64,000 bases of DNA from Thamnaconus septentrionalis (lineage: Eukaryota; Chordata; Actinopteri; Tetraodontiformes; Monacanthidae): contig CM020519.1 of assembly GCA_009823395.1 (NCBI GenBank), positions 2,932,001 through 2,996,000 on the forward strand, read 5' to 3'. A program made the translations under genes and the position numbers. Below, piece after piece: positions 1-12,812 of the stretch (positions are counted from its first letter, which is position 1; each line of letters begins with the position of its first letter). The notes under the pieces are model-generated. The model made no database searches. It worked only from the letters and a program-made list of their open reading frames with translations, and was not told where the DNA came from.

Positions 1-58
1 ACTGAAACGTGAAACAACTGGCACCAAAAAAACCAACATTGGCGCAGGCGTCCAATTT

Positions 59-60
<2 letters not shown>

Positions 61-92
<32 letters not shown>
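61..92. repeat. (GT)16 microsatellite
   Basis: An uninterrupted GT dinucleotide run seen directly in the sequence. Confidence 0.95.
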
Positions 93-94
<2 letters not shown>

Positions 95-1057
95 CTTTTT
101 ACGCTTTGTCCTCACCTGAGCAGGACATCTGCTCTCGCTCCGTAATGATGACTTTCAATTAAGGGCCGTCATCAGGGAGCAGCACAAACCAAACATAACA
201 AACACACAAAAAAATGCATAAAGCAGATGCCGTCCTAATTTCCTAGTTTGCATGCGATGAAACTCTGGAATGAGTTCTAAACGCACGTAAACTTTCATCC
301 CTGCGGCTCTTCGGGGAGATCCATGGGACCGTGGCGTGAAATCCATCCGACTGGATGGCGGTGAAGTCGAGCTTTGTGACATTATTTCCTGGAGAATCGG
401 TGTTTGAGTTTGCAGCTCTGAGACAATATTTGCAGTCGCAGTGCATCATCAGCCTCTAAGAAACTCTTTTGCTCAGTCGAGTGAGCAGCGGCGGCGGCGG
501 CGCTTTTTAAGCCTGAGAGATTTTTATTATTTTCAACTGGTGTGTTTGGTTCGGGAGCCTGGTTTACAGCCGAGACTCGCTGCCTTATCACAGTGACTGA
601 GACTCTCTCCTCTATTTTTGTGTACGGTTCTGCTGAGTGCCTCCATTCAGACAATGCAGCTGCCGCTGCTACTCTGAGCACTCGGCTGTTATGGATTATG
701 GAAAAGGCTCCACTTTTTTGGGCTGTGCTGTGTACGGCCCAATGCACCCCACTCTCATAAAAGGTGATGAGCAGCATAAAAAAAACGCCGCTTTTTAATT
801 GCAATTTTCCATTTCCTTTTCATTTTAATTTCTCTTTCTTTTACGAGGTACGAGGTCTTTCATCTGTTTCAAAGTGTGAATTAACTGAGCCGCATTGTCT
901 TCAGCTTGGATCCATTCAACAGTATTTATCTTTTCACCCCCTCCCCCCGCCACCCCTATTCTAGCTCCCCCAAACAAAAGAATGGATTACAGTTTGTTCC
1001 CCATAACTGCTGTGTTATTGGACACAAATGTAATTTCCCCAGAGAAGAATAGAAGGC

Positions 1058-1059
<2 letters not shown>

Positions 1060-1088
<29 letters not shown>

Positions 1089-1090
1089 AC
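1060..1090. repeat. (CAG)n microsatellite
   Basis: About ten CAG units in a non-coding context. Polyalanine or polyglutamine frames across it are artefacts of the repeat. Confidence 0.9.
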
Positions 1091-2741
1091 TGCAAGAGGG
1101 TGCTCACAGGTGCAAGAGTTGACCCCCCTCACCCCCACACACACCAACCGTCCCTCCACACACAAACGATTCCCTCCTATGCCATTGATTTCCTATTAAT
1201 GCTCTTTTAATGTAGTAGACCCATGAAATATCCCGAGTGCCCCTAATTAACAAGGCTGCAAGAGAAGTTTGCATCCTGTGCCTGAGTCTCATGCAGACTA
1301 ATGAAACGATCAAAGCCTCGTATCAAGTCTAATTCATCCAACGTGTCAAATTATCAGCCAAACTAAACCCAAAAGCGTAGCCGAGCAGAGATGCGCCAGC
1401 TGCTGCTGCTGCTGCTGCATCATTATCACAAGACCAAAAAAACCAGAACCGACTCACCTGCTGCCAGATCTGTGACGCTGAACCGCAGGGATTTATTTTT
1501 TATTTTTTTGAAAGGTGTTGGAAGAAAAACAGAACTTTGTGTTATAAATTTTGACTGGCACGTTTGATTGCTGGCTGAGTCATAATCCTGCTTCTCTGAG
1601 AGCACATCTATATAAAAACTGTAGCTGCATCTTTGGGCAAAGTGTTAGCCTTCTGGAGCCTCTGCAAATATGTGTATGTGCTGCATTATTTGCGGAGGAG
1701 AATCTACTTCAGGGGGGAAGCAGCTGTGTGGTCCGTCTCTGACGCAGCGTGCTCCCCTCAACACCACTGAGCTTAACGCAGGGTTTATTACATTAGAGTA
1801 CAAAACAAAGTGGTACAGCGTCTCTTAACTTTTCATGCGTTTGTCTCATGGAAGAAAGTCGAAAGGAAAACAAAAGAAATCTTTTCTTGTTTTAGAGAAA
1901 AGTCTTCTGAAAATTTGCTATTTTTACATGCAATGTTGTCATTTCTCAATGATTTCTCGATGAGCTTAAAGACACACCAGAGCGTGGAGGTGAAGGGACA
2001 AGTGAGGTTGCACAAGGCGATCACGGCGGAGGGAAATGGAGGGAGGGAGGAAGGAGAACTTAAAAGCAATGCAAGGGGAAACAAGCCAATCAAAGGGAAG
2101 CAGAAGGTGAACTAAAGTAGCTGCACTGGTTTGAAGAGGGAAAAGGAGGAAGTTAAGTCTGATGTGTGGGCTTTTACAAGTTCTGCAGCCTGAGTGGGAG
2201 GCCGATCATGTGATTTCACACTCAGGAACAATCAGCATCTTCGCATCAACCTTTCTCTGCTGATTTAGCTTCAACAGTGGTGGGCTAATCTCTGAGAATC
2301 TCACATTAAAGTTGCTCAATTGCAATCATTTTTCTTTCACTTTTCCTCCTCCTCCTCCTCCGACTTTGGGTCAGACACATTTTTTTTTATCAAATGTTTG
2401 CTGAAATGAGATCATCCATCATCTCCTACAGTAAATAACGAGCGCCAGCTTCGGTATTTTGTCACACGCGACCGGTGTCTTTCTGGGAGGATAAAATCGA
2501 GCAGCCGCCGAGACCTTTAACGTGAGTCACCGCAGCTCCTCTCCGAGTCGGAGACTTGGAAAGACAGGAACGTTTGTTTCCGAGCGTCTTACTCTCCCCG
2601 TCCTCCCACGCAGGTGTTGTCCGGTTCGCCGATGAGTCATCGGTGAGTCAAGAAGAACGACGGCGGGATGGAAAAGCAAAAGACGCATATCTGTCCAAGG
2701 GATGCACGTGCTCCACGTCCTTTTGTGGTGTTGGTTAGAAG

Positions 2742-3075
2742 GTTCTCAGTCGTCCAGGTAGTCTTGGCCCAGGGGTGGGCAAACTGTCTGACTGGTGGGC
2801 CACAATGGGTTTGAAAAGGTGAATGGCTAGACGTTTGACCAATCAAAATGATGTTGGCACGTCGATGACGTCACATCAAAACTTTTCGGATCAATGGTTT
2901 CTCGGTAATTTGTTCTCTCCCTCTGCAAAGGTGGAGCCAGTTGACAGAGCAGTCCTTCAAATTGTCCCACGGACCATCACCAGGACATCATCACTTGAGG
3001 ATGTAGTCGACTCCATTGTTTCTCCTTTTGCGCGAAAGAAAGAGCGCCAAACTTTGTTTGCTTAGCGAATTTTAT
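2742..3075. repeat. possible degenerate transposon fragment
   Basis: The stretch opens with a motif resembling ends of teleost interspersed repeats (TTCTCAGTCGTCCAGGTAG, then a GGGGTGGGCAAACT / GGTGGGCC block). It continues into open but unrecognised sequence. I cannot name the family, and the boundaries are guesses. Confidence 0.25.
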
Positions 3076-4274
3076 ACGCATATTTGTCTCGCGCTGGACT
3101 TGTTTAGCGTCTGCGAGTCCAGTTCTGCTCGCTACCTGCTCAGAGATTCACAGACGTTTGTCTCTCCGGCGATGATCCGGGGTTCTGGTCCTGGGTCTGA
3201 CTCCGCCTTCACCCCAGGAGATGACTGGGGCAGGACCACCCCGACTGCAGGGTCAGGGGCATTAAATTCCACTAAAAGGGAGGTGACTCTGCAGCTCACT
3301 CAGCCACAGGGGACTGATTCCAGGCAGCGGCGGCCAAAAGGGAAAGGAAGCGCTGCTGGGAAAAATCGATGGCTAGTCGACCCGAACAAACTGATCAAGG
3401 CGCGACCTCTGAGCCACGAGGAGGAGAAAGACGAAGAAGAGGAGGAGGAGGGAGGGGCGGGCAGGTGCGAAAGCACCATTCAAAGAGGGGAAAAAAGCCA
3501 ACAAAGATTTGAAGCCGCTGCGACTTCTTCGAGTCTGAGCCAACGTGAAGTCAACCTTGGAAGATTTTTTTCTCTTTGAACGATGATAATGGAGAACGAT
3601 GTCAGGATTGAAGAACTTCCAGACACATTCACAAAACTTTCCCTCAAGACAAATTGTGCGAGTCAGATCAATTATTGTGTTGCACCTCATCTGCATCTTC
3701 CACAGACCTCATCATTGGAATGGTGGCTCAAAGCTACTAGAACCTGTTCCACAAAGATTCAAACTTTCAAATAATTTTTGAAAGTGTTAGATGGGACGAG
3801 CGGATTAGTGCGCCGTCAGCTGTCCAAAAAACCTGCTTATGGTGCTGTAGAGGGAGCTGAGCGGCGGGAAGCGAAAGAGGCTTCATTCATCAAACTCTGG
3901 ATTAATTAAGCGCGGCACGCCGTCACTCTGCGGCTGTCTGCAGCTCGCAGGGCTGATGAGTTGGAACCAAAAGCAGCCCGAAACGCATTTTCTCACTTTC
4001 ATTTCAAGTAGTGAAGCGCCTGAATGATGTAGCACCTGTTTGTCACGGCAATGATGATGATTAAACGTCCCCGCGCTGTTAAAAAGTAAAGTGGATTATT
4101 ATTGAAGTGACTTCAAAACTGGGACGGGCTCTTTCATGAAAGCTGAGTAGTTCAGACTGCAGGGTTTTGCCGGGGTTTCCCTCCTCAACTGTGGCCTCCA
4201 CGCGGCTGAGGACACTTAAAATGCAGCGCCTGCAGCCAAGCGATCTCTCGGACGGCGCGGAGAGCGCACATCAG

Positions 4275-4318
<44 letters not shown>
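4275..4318. repeat. (CAG)14 microsatellite
   Basis: A pure CAG run of about 14 units. It lies outside any gene model. Confidence 0.95.
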
Positions 4319-5738
4319 TCGCCATCATTAAAATTTAATCGTGCCTCGGAGCTAAACTTGACAAGAGCGCCGAGACGCACGTCACCTAACTGACTGAAAG
4401 TACAAACTCTCCTTCTCTCTTCCTCCTCTCCTCCTCTTCCCATCTCTATTCATCCTTCTTCCCTCTCTTCAATTCCTGGACGAGCCTAGTTTAAATAACA
4501 TGAAGCCCCTCCAGAGGTTTTGCCTACAGGCCCCTATTAGCAAAGTGGGCGAGCCGGAGAAGTCACTCTCTCACTTCCAGCCTGCATTTTGATTCATGTG
4601 CCTGTGATATCAGTTCTCTGTCCAGGAGTTCAAGGAGAGCAGCGGCCTGGCAGAGGATGAAAAATGATTTGGGTTTTTTTTGGTGTTGCTTGCGACTCCT
4701 CTGAACCTGCATGAACTGGTGCAGTTTCAAAGAAATGCATCCAATTAGTAATAATAGGTGTGAGGGCACCTTTCAAGACACTCACGGTTGCCTTACAAAG
4801 ATGAAAATACAAAATAGAGGACATAAAATACAAAACAAAGCATAAATAATAACTCCTATTAAATGAGCTGATGATAAATTTGTCATCAAAATTTTTTGGT
4901 AGGGACAAAAAAAAAAATATGGGTGCAACAATCAGCAAACCGCTTCTGTGATCATTCAGGAGCTGGAAAATAAAGCAACCAAATATTTTTCTTTTTTCGT
5001 TGCCAAGATGAAGGGTGAGAAAGGAGGGATGCAGCAGCAGCGAATGAGTGGAAGAATGAGAGAAGAAGAAAACAGAGGGGATGCTGATGAATGGTGGCGG
5101 GGAGGTTCTCCCCTGGATGGTGAGCAGAGCGGCAGCCAGGAAGGAACCAGTCGTCTCCCCTCCGAAGACTGATGGCTGTGGGAGGATGAGGAGGAGGAGG
5201 AAGGAGAGGTGGAGGAGGAGGAGGAGGAGGAGGAGGAAGGTGCTGTGGCACATGGCCTGTTACCATGGCGATGAGTCCCGTGTCGACCCGCCGAACATAA
5301 ATCTCTTCCGTTTCTTCCTCTCGGCTATTTGACGTATGAATTCATCTCTCCGTCTCCGTGTCCGTCTCGCTGCTGCTGCCGCTGCCAAACTTTTATCGCC
5401 CACTTTGATCGGCGCCGCCAAATCATAAATCAGAACACAAAACACGCTCCCATATCTGCGCTCCGGGCCGCGATCCCATTGGAAACGCCACAAAGTCACG
5501 GAGAGCGGCGAGAGAAGAGAAACGTCTTTCCCGAGCTGTCAGTATTCCTTCACTGTCACGGCATTCAGGGGTTTGACCTTTAAACTAGGAAAGTCGGGAA
5601 ATCAAAGCGATTTTACGGAACGGAGGGGGAAAAAAGGAAACATCTGCGACTCGGTTCGACTGAATATGGGGAAATAATCACATGGGCTGCGGTACAGTTT
5701 TAGCTGGGAGACTCTTTCATCTTGTAGATGGTGTTTGA

Positions 5739-5775
5739 TAGACAGACAGACAGACAGACAGACAGATAGATAGAT
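5739..5775. repeat. (GACA)n/(GATA)n microsatellite
   Basis: Tandem GACA units passing into GATA units, seen directly. Confidence 0.9.
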
Positions 5776-7425
5776 TAGTTTAAAGGCAGATTGTTGTAAT
5801 TGTTTGAATCAAATCAAAGAAAACCATGGGCAGATTAACCAACTACAAAAATAATAGATGGCTGCAACACTGTGTTACCGCGTCCAGCGACAGTTTCGCG
5901 GCTGAGGCGGAATCACAATCAGTGGAGCCGTAAAAAGTAAGCAGAGGAAAAAAAAAAAAAAAAAGGGCGGCTTCGTCTACACAGCCGCTTCGTCGACTCT
6001 CACAATTTGTTTTGCTGCAATGCAGCAGAGGTTCCCTCATGGCCACCTCTCCAGAGAGCGCAGAGAGCATACAAATAAATAAATAATAAAAATGAATGAA
6101 AAAAAAATATATCTATATAAAAAGAAAAACCTGTCCGTTTTAATCTCCTTTCAACTCTTCACATTAACACACACAACTCCCAGCACGACGCCCTCTAAGC
6201 TGAATTGATCTGTTGTGCTGCTTTCTGGAGAAAAACACCTTTTTTTTAAAAGTTGTTTTTTCTTAAAATTTCTATTTTCCTTTTATGCTTCATCTTTCAA
6301 CTCTTCAACTCCGAGCTTCCTTTTATCGTTATTCCTTGTCCTCATTTTTTCCCAATCCAAACTGACACACGTCTAAATCTGAAGCCAATTTGAAACCAAA
6401 TTGACTCATTGACTCATCTTTTCCCTTCTTTCTATCTTCTGACTGGCTCGAAGTCATTTATTAACCCCTCTGCCACACGGACATCAATTCTAAAAAGAAT
6501 ATCACCACGGGAAGGTACAGCTGATGCAGACAAGATTTTCCAGTCGTGTGTGTGTGTGTGTGTGTGCGTGTCTTCTGTGACAAATCAGCTAATCCCTGTG
6601 GAAATGTGTGAGACGGCTGATTGAAGAGCCATGGTCCCGGGTCAGAGTATTGACAAAACCTCCCGCAGAGGTCAAAGCATTTCACACCGGCGCTCTCTTT
6701 TTTGACAGGGCGCCGTGTGCGCCGCAGGACGCCAAGGAGGAGAAGGTAGAGGAAGGAGGGAAGGAAGGAAGGAAGGAAGGAAGGGAGGAAGTCAAGAAGG
6801 CAGAAAGAAAGACACAGAGAAGAGGTCGACAACTTTCCCTTCACCTGAGCGCCAAGGACGCATCGACTGAGGGCGGCGGTGAGTAATGCGCAGCCCCAAC
6901 CTGAGAGCCACGAGTCCAGCCGGGAAAACCAACACGAGATATCGACCCCCTCGGAAGTGACTGAGCGCAGGGGCTGTATGGAGCAGTGATGAATTAAAGT
7001 GAGGACACGGTCGGCGCTGGCTTGGTACGAGTCTGTGTGCAGAATTAAACCTGTTTAAAAAATGGTCTCAGCTGTCTCAGAGTGACTTGAATTGTCGTCC
7101 ACAGGCTTTCCAATTGTCAAATATTCCCATTTGAGACGGATTGAACAATTTTAAAATGAAGGAAGTTCTGAGTGTGAGCTTGAAATGTTTTTTTTTGTAC
7201 TTCATATTTGAAATAAAGATGAAATAAAAAATGTTCTCTCCTGCCAGAAGTGACTCTCAGCCACTGATAAAATGTCTGCGGGTGTCTTGAACACTTTGAG
7301 ATGTAACCTGTGAACTAAACAGCAGACGGTGGAAACCACCACTCCCCCCCCGACCACCACCACGAACCCCAGACAGCAGCGATAGATTCGAGTGATAGCG
7401 ACGTCGGCCATCGGTCATTTCCCAC

Positions 7426-7473
7426 CGTCCCTCCCCTCCCTCCCTCCCTCCCTCCTCTCTCTCTCTCTCTCTC
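7426..7473. repeat. (CCCT)n/(CT)n pyrimidine tract
   Basis: Tandem CCCT units followed by a CT run. The whole tract is a homopyrimidine strand. Confidence 0.85.
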
Positions 7474-7599
7474 ATCCATCTCCTCCATCACCTGACAGCC
7501 AATCAGGAGCAGATCCATCATATTGTTTGTCGGCGACAAAAGGCGGCGCTTCACTAGCGGCGGCGGCAGCCACGGCCATTTTGTCACCAGCGCCGTTGG

Positions 7600-7800
7600 A
7601 ACGGCCCCCTGGAGATCAATGATGTCCTCGGCGTCTGTGCGGAGGGAATCCAGAGGGGGGCCTGAGCGGAATGAGAATTAGCCCAGCGGATCAATGGGCT
7701 ATAAACAATTTCACTGACAGCCACCCCATCACCCCGATTCCCCCAGCGGCTCAAATAAATATGCCTAATTAAAAAAGCGGCGGTGGGAGTGCTGATTCCA
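7600..7800. promoter_or_regulatory. candidate conserved non-coding element
   Basis: Unique sequence without simple repeats, with balanced composition and several AT-rich motif clusters (GGCTATAAACAATTTC, TAAATATGCCTAATTA). No coding frame is convincing. The call rests only on its texture compared with the surrounding DNA; conservation was not tested. Confidence 0.25.
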
Positions 7801-8379
7801 GGACCCCTCGGCTGGAGCCGTTTACGCAGCAGACAAATCAAACTGCGTCTGAACAACTGAGCAGAACCCGGCTGTTTGCTTCCTCCCCGGGCCGACCAAT
7901 CGTTGCACTGGCAGCAATTTGAAGCCTGCGGCTCAACGCTATGGGACACCTCATACAGTTTATTTTTCACGTATAACGCTTTGAATCGATTTTCTACTTG
8001 GCAAGCCTGCCTCATTCTGCATTATTATACCAAATAACAAACCAAGTTTTAATAATAATCATAGTGACAAAGGCCTCGTGTGTTTGGTGGCATTGTGCAA
8101 AATATTTCCGGGGGTCCGATGCGAGTAAGGGCGGCCTGGACCCAACATGTGATGCACAACACCGTAGTGAGAGCCTGTCAGTTAAGAATGCATGGGATCT
8201 GACAGGATGAATAGTTTTAATACTGCACGGCAGAACTCGAACAATATGCTGATTACAACAACAGCGTTTGCAAAACCTCTGTAACTTCAATAGACCAGCA
8301 ATAAAAAATACAAAACATCCGACAGTCGCAGACGATGGGGGTGGGGCATTGCCTGTTTACACACAGCTGTAAATCAGGC

Positions 8380-8560
8380 CTCTGATTTATTATTCCAGGT
8401 TGATTCTCCTTTATTATTATGACCTAATGCTGCATTAGCATGCATGTTTAAGAAGCTAACCGAAAGTGCTGCAACCTAAGATTAGGGAAGACAATCATCA
8501 CGGCAGCCCTAATTAATCTTAATTAATCTGCTGATTAATGTCCTCCTCCACCACTGCGTG
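8380..8560. promoter_or_regulatory. candidate conserved non-coding element
   Basis: AT-rich unique block with repeated homeodomain-type cores, including two tandem TTAATTAATCT copies near 8510-8530 and a TGCATTAGCATGCATG octamer-like stretch near 8431. It lacks coding potential and simple repeats. A developmental enhancer is a reasonable guess but is unproven. Confidence 0.3.
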
Positions 8561-8849
8561 GTGGCGGTGTGTGAGTGTTGGGGTCGGGGGTTGGGTAGGG
8601 TTTAGAGCAAGGATCACTAACATGGTGCCCGTGGGAACTCATCTAGCCGGCATAGTGAATCTCTCATACTAGCAAGTTTGATAAACCCTCCAAGTAAATG
8701 TGTCATAAAACTGAAAAAAAATATTCTATATAGTTGATATAGTTGTCAATGCATGACAGCGAGATTATTATTGTTTTTTTTTCTTCTAACATTTAGCTCC
8801 AGGCCTGACCTCTGGAGACAGCCGCTGCACAAAAGGCCAGTGTTTCAGA

Positions 8850-8948
8850 GCGTAGGTGGATTAAAACGCCACTGCAGCATGTACATAATGAAGTGCCATA
8901 ATGGAATTATGAGAGATTTTGGCACTTGTTAATTCAGGTCACTGCTAA
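8850..8948. promoter_or_regulatory. candidate conserved non-coding element
   Basis: Short unique block with ATAATGGAATTATGAGAG and TTGTTAATTCAGGTCA motifs (paired ATTA/TAAT cores). It is followed by a CACCCC-rich run. Non-coding in all frames. Confidence 0.3.
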
Positions 8949-9865
8949 ATGCCCCACCACCACCCCCACCCCCACCTCCACCTCCGCTCCATCAGCTGAT
9001 TGGCCGCTGGCCCTGACTCAGGCTCCGCACACTCATCTGGACTTGGCCTCGCCGAAATAGCCGCCCATGTTCTCCATGCCCACAGGAGCGTTTTGGTTTT
9101 TTTTTGCCGTTAAAAGGCTCAAACATGGATGTATCCATGTTGTGGGTTTCCTGCACGTTGCATCTGTGTTTTAATGAGTCACTGTTGCACCGCTGAGACG
9201 TGAAATATACAAGCAGAGCCAAACGGCAACCTTTTTCATCTCCTCTTCATGCAAATTCTGATATTTTCACTTGCAAAGTGACATTGGCGTTGTATTTTTA
9301 TGCATTTTTCACTGTGTCCTAATCAAATGAGACCGTAGCATTTTTTTTCATGTTTCGCAACCGATGTATCATCAACTGCCTGAACAGTGGTGGAGAAACT
9401 GCGTTGAACCGTCTCATCTCGGGTCTTGACGCCTGTTGACGTTACCCTGCGGGCTGATCTGCCGGAGGTCAAGAGTCACAGTAATCTCTTCAGTGAGCAT
9501 ATGGTGTGAAAGGGTCAACAAACCAACTCATCCGCGCTGGTACGTCACACTTAATTAAAAACCATATGGCGAAGATCAGAAGCGCCGGCGAAATAAAACG
9601 CCCAGGACGACGGCACAGCTGCTCGCCAGCCCCGACCAAAGTGTCGTCGTCAGAGGCTGCTGAGGACACGGCACCGACCCGACCCAGACTCAGACATATC
9701 TCCGGTTTGGACCGGCGTCAAATCCATTAGAGTCGTTCTGCGAGCTGGCAAAAACAATAACGCAAAGTTGTGTCACAACGCTGCACCGTGAAATCCTCTT
9801 ATTGTCATTTCTCTCCGGGCCTGCAACCCTTCAGTATCTGAGACTAAGCAGGGATCAGTGGCACT

Positions 9866-9869
<4 letters not shown>

Positions 9870-9903
<34 letters not shown>
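9870..9903. repeat. (GA)16 microsatellite
   Basis: GA dinucleotide run seen directly. Confidence 0.95.
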
Positions 9904-9910
<7 letters not shown>

Positions 9911-10939
9911 CGGCGAGAGAAAATGATGATTTTAAGTGTTTGTAAATCAGTCCCTTGAGGACGTATTCCAACACGACTCGGCGGATCGAAATGTAGAGAA
10001 GCTGCAGTGTTTATCCTGTTCTGTTTACTCCGACAACCACTAATGACTCAAGAATGTGTAGAACAATTTTTTTTTTTATCATCCCGAAAAATCACTTTGC
10101 CCCGGTCACTCTTATGATATGACAGTATAAAGAGGCCATAGACATTCAAGGGTATTTTTAGGCCCCCCGAGTCGATCATCTGATTCTGCCAGTGACGCTG
10201 GGTGATTGCTATTGATCGGGAAAAAAGGCAACAGATACATGCAGACTCAGGTTGTTTTAGTGTACACGCACAAACACACTCACACACACAGACAGATGCA
10301 CACACAGAGGAGAGTAATATGTGTGAGTGTATGACAGCGAGGAGAAAAAAAAGAAGGTGATCTTGGGCACCGTCTTCTCCTCCTTGTGGAGGTGAAGCAG
10401 CGAGCCGCAGACAGTCTGACACCCCTTTGATAGCAGCGCCAGGATGCTGGGACGCTGCAAAAAATGGAGTCGGCGGTGCAAACAGCCCTTTTGATGCGGA
10501 CGGACACCTTAAGGCCTCTGCTTTTGTTGCATAACAGCGGGAGGAGGAGAGACGCCGCTGTGCTTTTTTCCCCCGAATGCAGCAGAAACAAGCAATTCCG
10601 TTTGCATTTAGCAGAAATGTTTGCATCCAGAGCCAGACCGTTTTTCATTATGCATTACTTGCAATTGGCCGGAGGGGTCAAAGGAGTGACGGCAATTCAA
10701 ACTAGTACAGAGTAACTGGACTGACTGGGCACCCTCCCAATACCAAGAATTGAGGACGTATCGTGACATTTGAATGACTCCATGAAAGATCCTTTCCAGT
10801 AAGAGGATTTCCAAGTCGTGACCCGCACTGCTACTTCCCCCATAGACTAACTGTGCAATGATTCATGCGAGTGTACACAGCACGCTTGCCACAAATGATG
10901 TCCTTCCTGCAGGTTTCTCCGTGAGCGTAACCACGTCAC

Positions 10940-11060
10940 TTGGACTCTCACGCTGGGATAATGCCCGTCTTCCATTTGGCCTTATGAAAATAAACAAATG
11001 TGTGGCGTGGCTAATCCTTTTAATTTTAGTGGTGGGGAGGAAATTAAAAACAAGGGAATG
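10940..11060. promoter_or_regulatory. candidate conserved non-coding element
   Basis: Unique stretch containing GGGATAATGCCC and GGCTAATCCTTTTAATTTTAG motifs, both homeodomain-like. No coding signal. The inference is from sequence texture only. Confidence 0.25.
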
Positions 11061-11539
11061 CAAATCATTGCCAAGGTTTCATTTCTGGTGTCTTTCCCCA
11101 TGTTTGATGGCTGTGTTCTGCAGAGAGATCATAATTTGTGCTAACTAAATTAAAAAAAAAAAAAGGGGGGGGCATTATTAAGAGCGAGTGGGTAACTTCA
11201 CTTAACTTAATAAAAGAACAGATTGGAAGCCTCAGCGTCTCCTTGAAGTTTATGTTCCATCTTGGTTGTTCCATGAAAAATGGCAAGATAAGATTTAAGA
11301 TGCCGGCTATAAAAAGTAGCCTTGAATTTTTCCTTTTTTTGTAGGTATGAAATCTGGAAAACTGGATCTTGGCCAAAAGACATTGAAGGTAGAAAGAATT
11401 TTGTTCCGTAGAAAACAGGTTTTTGTCTACGGAACTTTCTATTTTAAGATTGAGCTCTGCAACAAGCTGAGGCTTCGGGTGAAAGCGGGTCATATGAAAC
11501 AACACCGAGATTATTAAAAAAAAAAAAAAAAAAAAACTA

Positions 11540-12130
11540 ATTCATCTGGCATAGCCTCCACAGCCTGTGCCTGATTAAAAAGGCAGATAGAAAGTGTGGC
11601 GCATGGATCCAATTATTTTTGGAAAGCTGCGCCACGCTGTTGTTTCCTATTTGATTTGCACTTGCCTGCCTGCCAGCTGAGACACCTCGTTCATTCAAAC
11701 AACCCCCACTATAAACACAATGTTGACCGAGGACATTAAAAAAATGTTCTTTCAAAGTCCCGCCTAACACCACTAACAATTAATAGCATCACAGATAAAA
11801 TTTGCACTGGCATAATTTCCTAGGAGGACCGACTCCTGCTAATGTCATGCATGGGACAGAAGGATCAGAATGGTAGAATAGAATTCCATTCCTTTTCCAC
11901 TGTGATTTTGCAGAGACGCTTTTTAAAGTTACACAGCCAGAAATATGTGGATATTATTAGAAGCAGACGAGAAAAGAGATTAAAAACATTATTGGACTAT
12001 AAAGCAATTTGTTGTCACAATAATGAGTGCTCATCGATGTTGTGCCTGCAGGCAGTCATGAGTAGTGCATGCATAACAAACGCCTTGTGTGTAATTGCAC
12101 AATTTAATGAATTTGAGAACACATTGAATA
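11540..12130. promoter_or_regulatory. candidate conserved non-coding block 3' of rad51ap2
   Basis: About 600 bp of mostly unique AT-rich sequence. It includes a GGCATGGATC-like palindromic area, a GATCCAATTATTTTTGG motif near 11606, and a TGTAATTGCACAATTTAATG stretch near 12091. Small frames cross it but show no splice-consistent or family signal. It could be an enhancer of rad51ap2 or vsnl1, or of a gene outside the window. Confidence 0.25.
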
Positions 12131-12812
12131 TTGCCCCCCCGCCCCCACGTGCCAAGCAGCTCAACTGGTTTAAGACAAAAACAGAATATCCAACAGTATC
12201 GCAGCCTGTTGCCATGTTTCCTGTGAATGCGCTGATGCCTTGCAGGAACTATCAACAGGGGGGAACCAAACACCTACAGTCGGATACATTCAAGCTAATT
12301 GGACGTAAAGAAAATATTGGATACACAGCAACGCAACCAGACAATCTATTATAATTTCCTTCTGTTCATAAATTCGAGGGGTATGTTGATGAAAGCACAA
12401 ACACATCATCATACGCAGACAGGATAACACATTTTAACACTGCACATTTGTTGGCAGGGAGCACAGAAATGCAAAGTGCATGAACAGTAATGAGGAGGTG
12501 GGATTCTGGCAGAGCAACCGCGGTTTCTTTCATCAGTCATAACCATCAGGATGCGTAAAGGCAAGGCAGCAGGCTGAGGTTAGATGAGCAGCGCCCATGA
12601 CAGGAAGCAAATAGGAGTGTGAATGTGATTATGGAAATAACATGGCATCAATGATGAGGATGGAAAGAGTCACATACGAGGAACAAAAGGAGCCAGAGCC
12701 AGAACCAGGAAAAAAACGCAGCAGAGACCAGTAGCCTGACGATGGACAAGACACTAGAACCGATGGGACGACTCATTACCATTGATGACTTCACCACTTG
12801 GACTTCAGGTGG

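Larger units (their letters stand above)
1..12812. other. intergenic region with no supported gene
   Basis: I find no exon here with conserved coding character plus matching splice sites. Open frames in this stretch are short or come from simple repeats (CAG, GT, GGAA, CCCT). The region sits beyond the 3' end of rad51ap2. It contains several AT-rich, repeat-poor blocks with many TAAT and ATTA homeodomain-type cores, which are listed separately as possible conserved non-coding elements. Simple repeats not given their own entry include GGC near 489-502, GT near 6547-6567, and GGAA near 6761-6785. A distant 5' exon or an lncRNA cannot be excluded from sequence alone. Confidence 0.6.

Noticed and set aside
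3016..3579. Plus-strand 187-codon frame in the left intergenic region
   Set aside because: No family resemblance. It ends in a low-complexity Glu run, has no matching splice sites and follows transposon-like sequence. A decayed element or chance is more likely than a gene.
4630..5253. Minus-strand 207-codon frame
   Set aside because: Leu/Pro-rich translation of CT- and GGA-type repeats with no recognisable domain.
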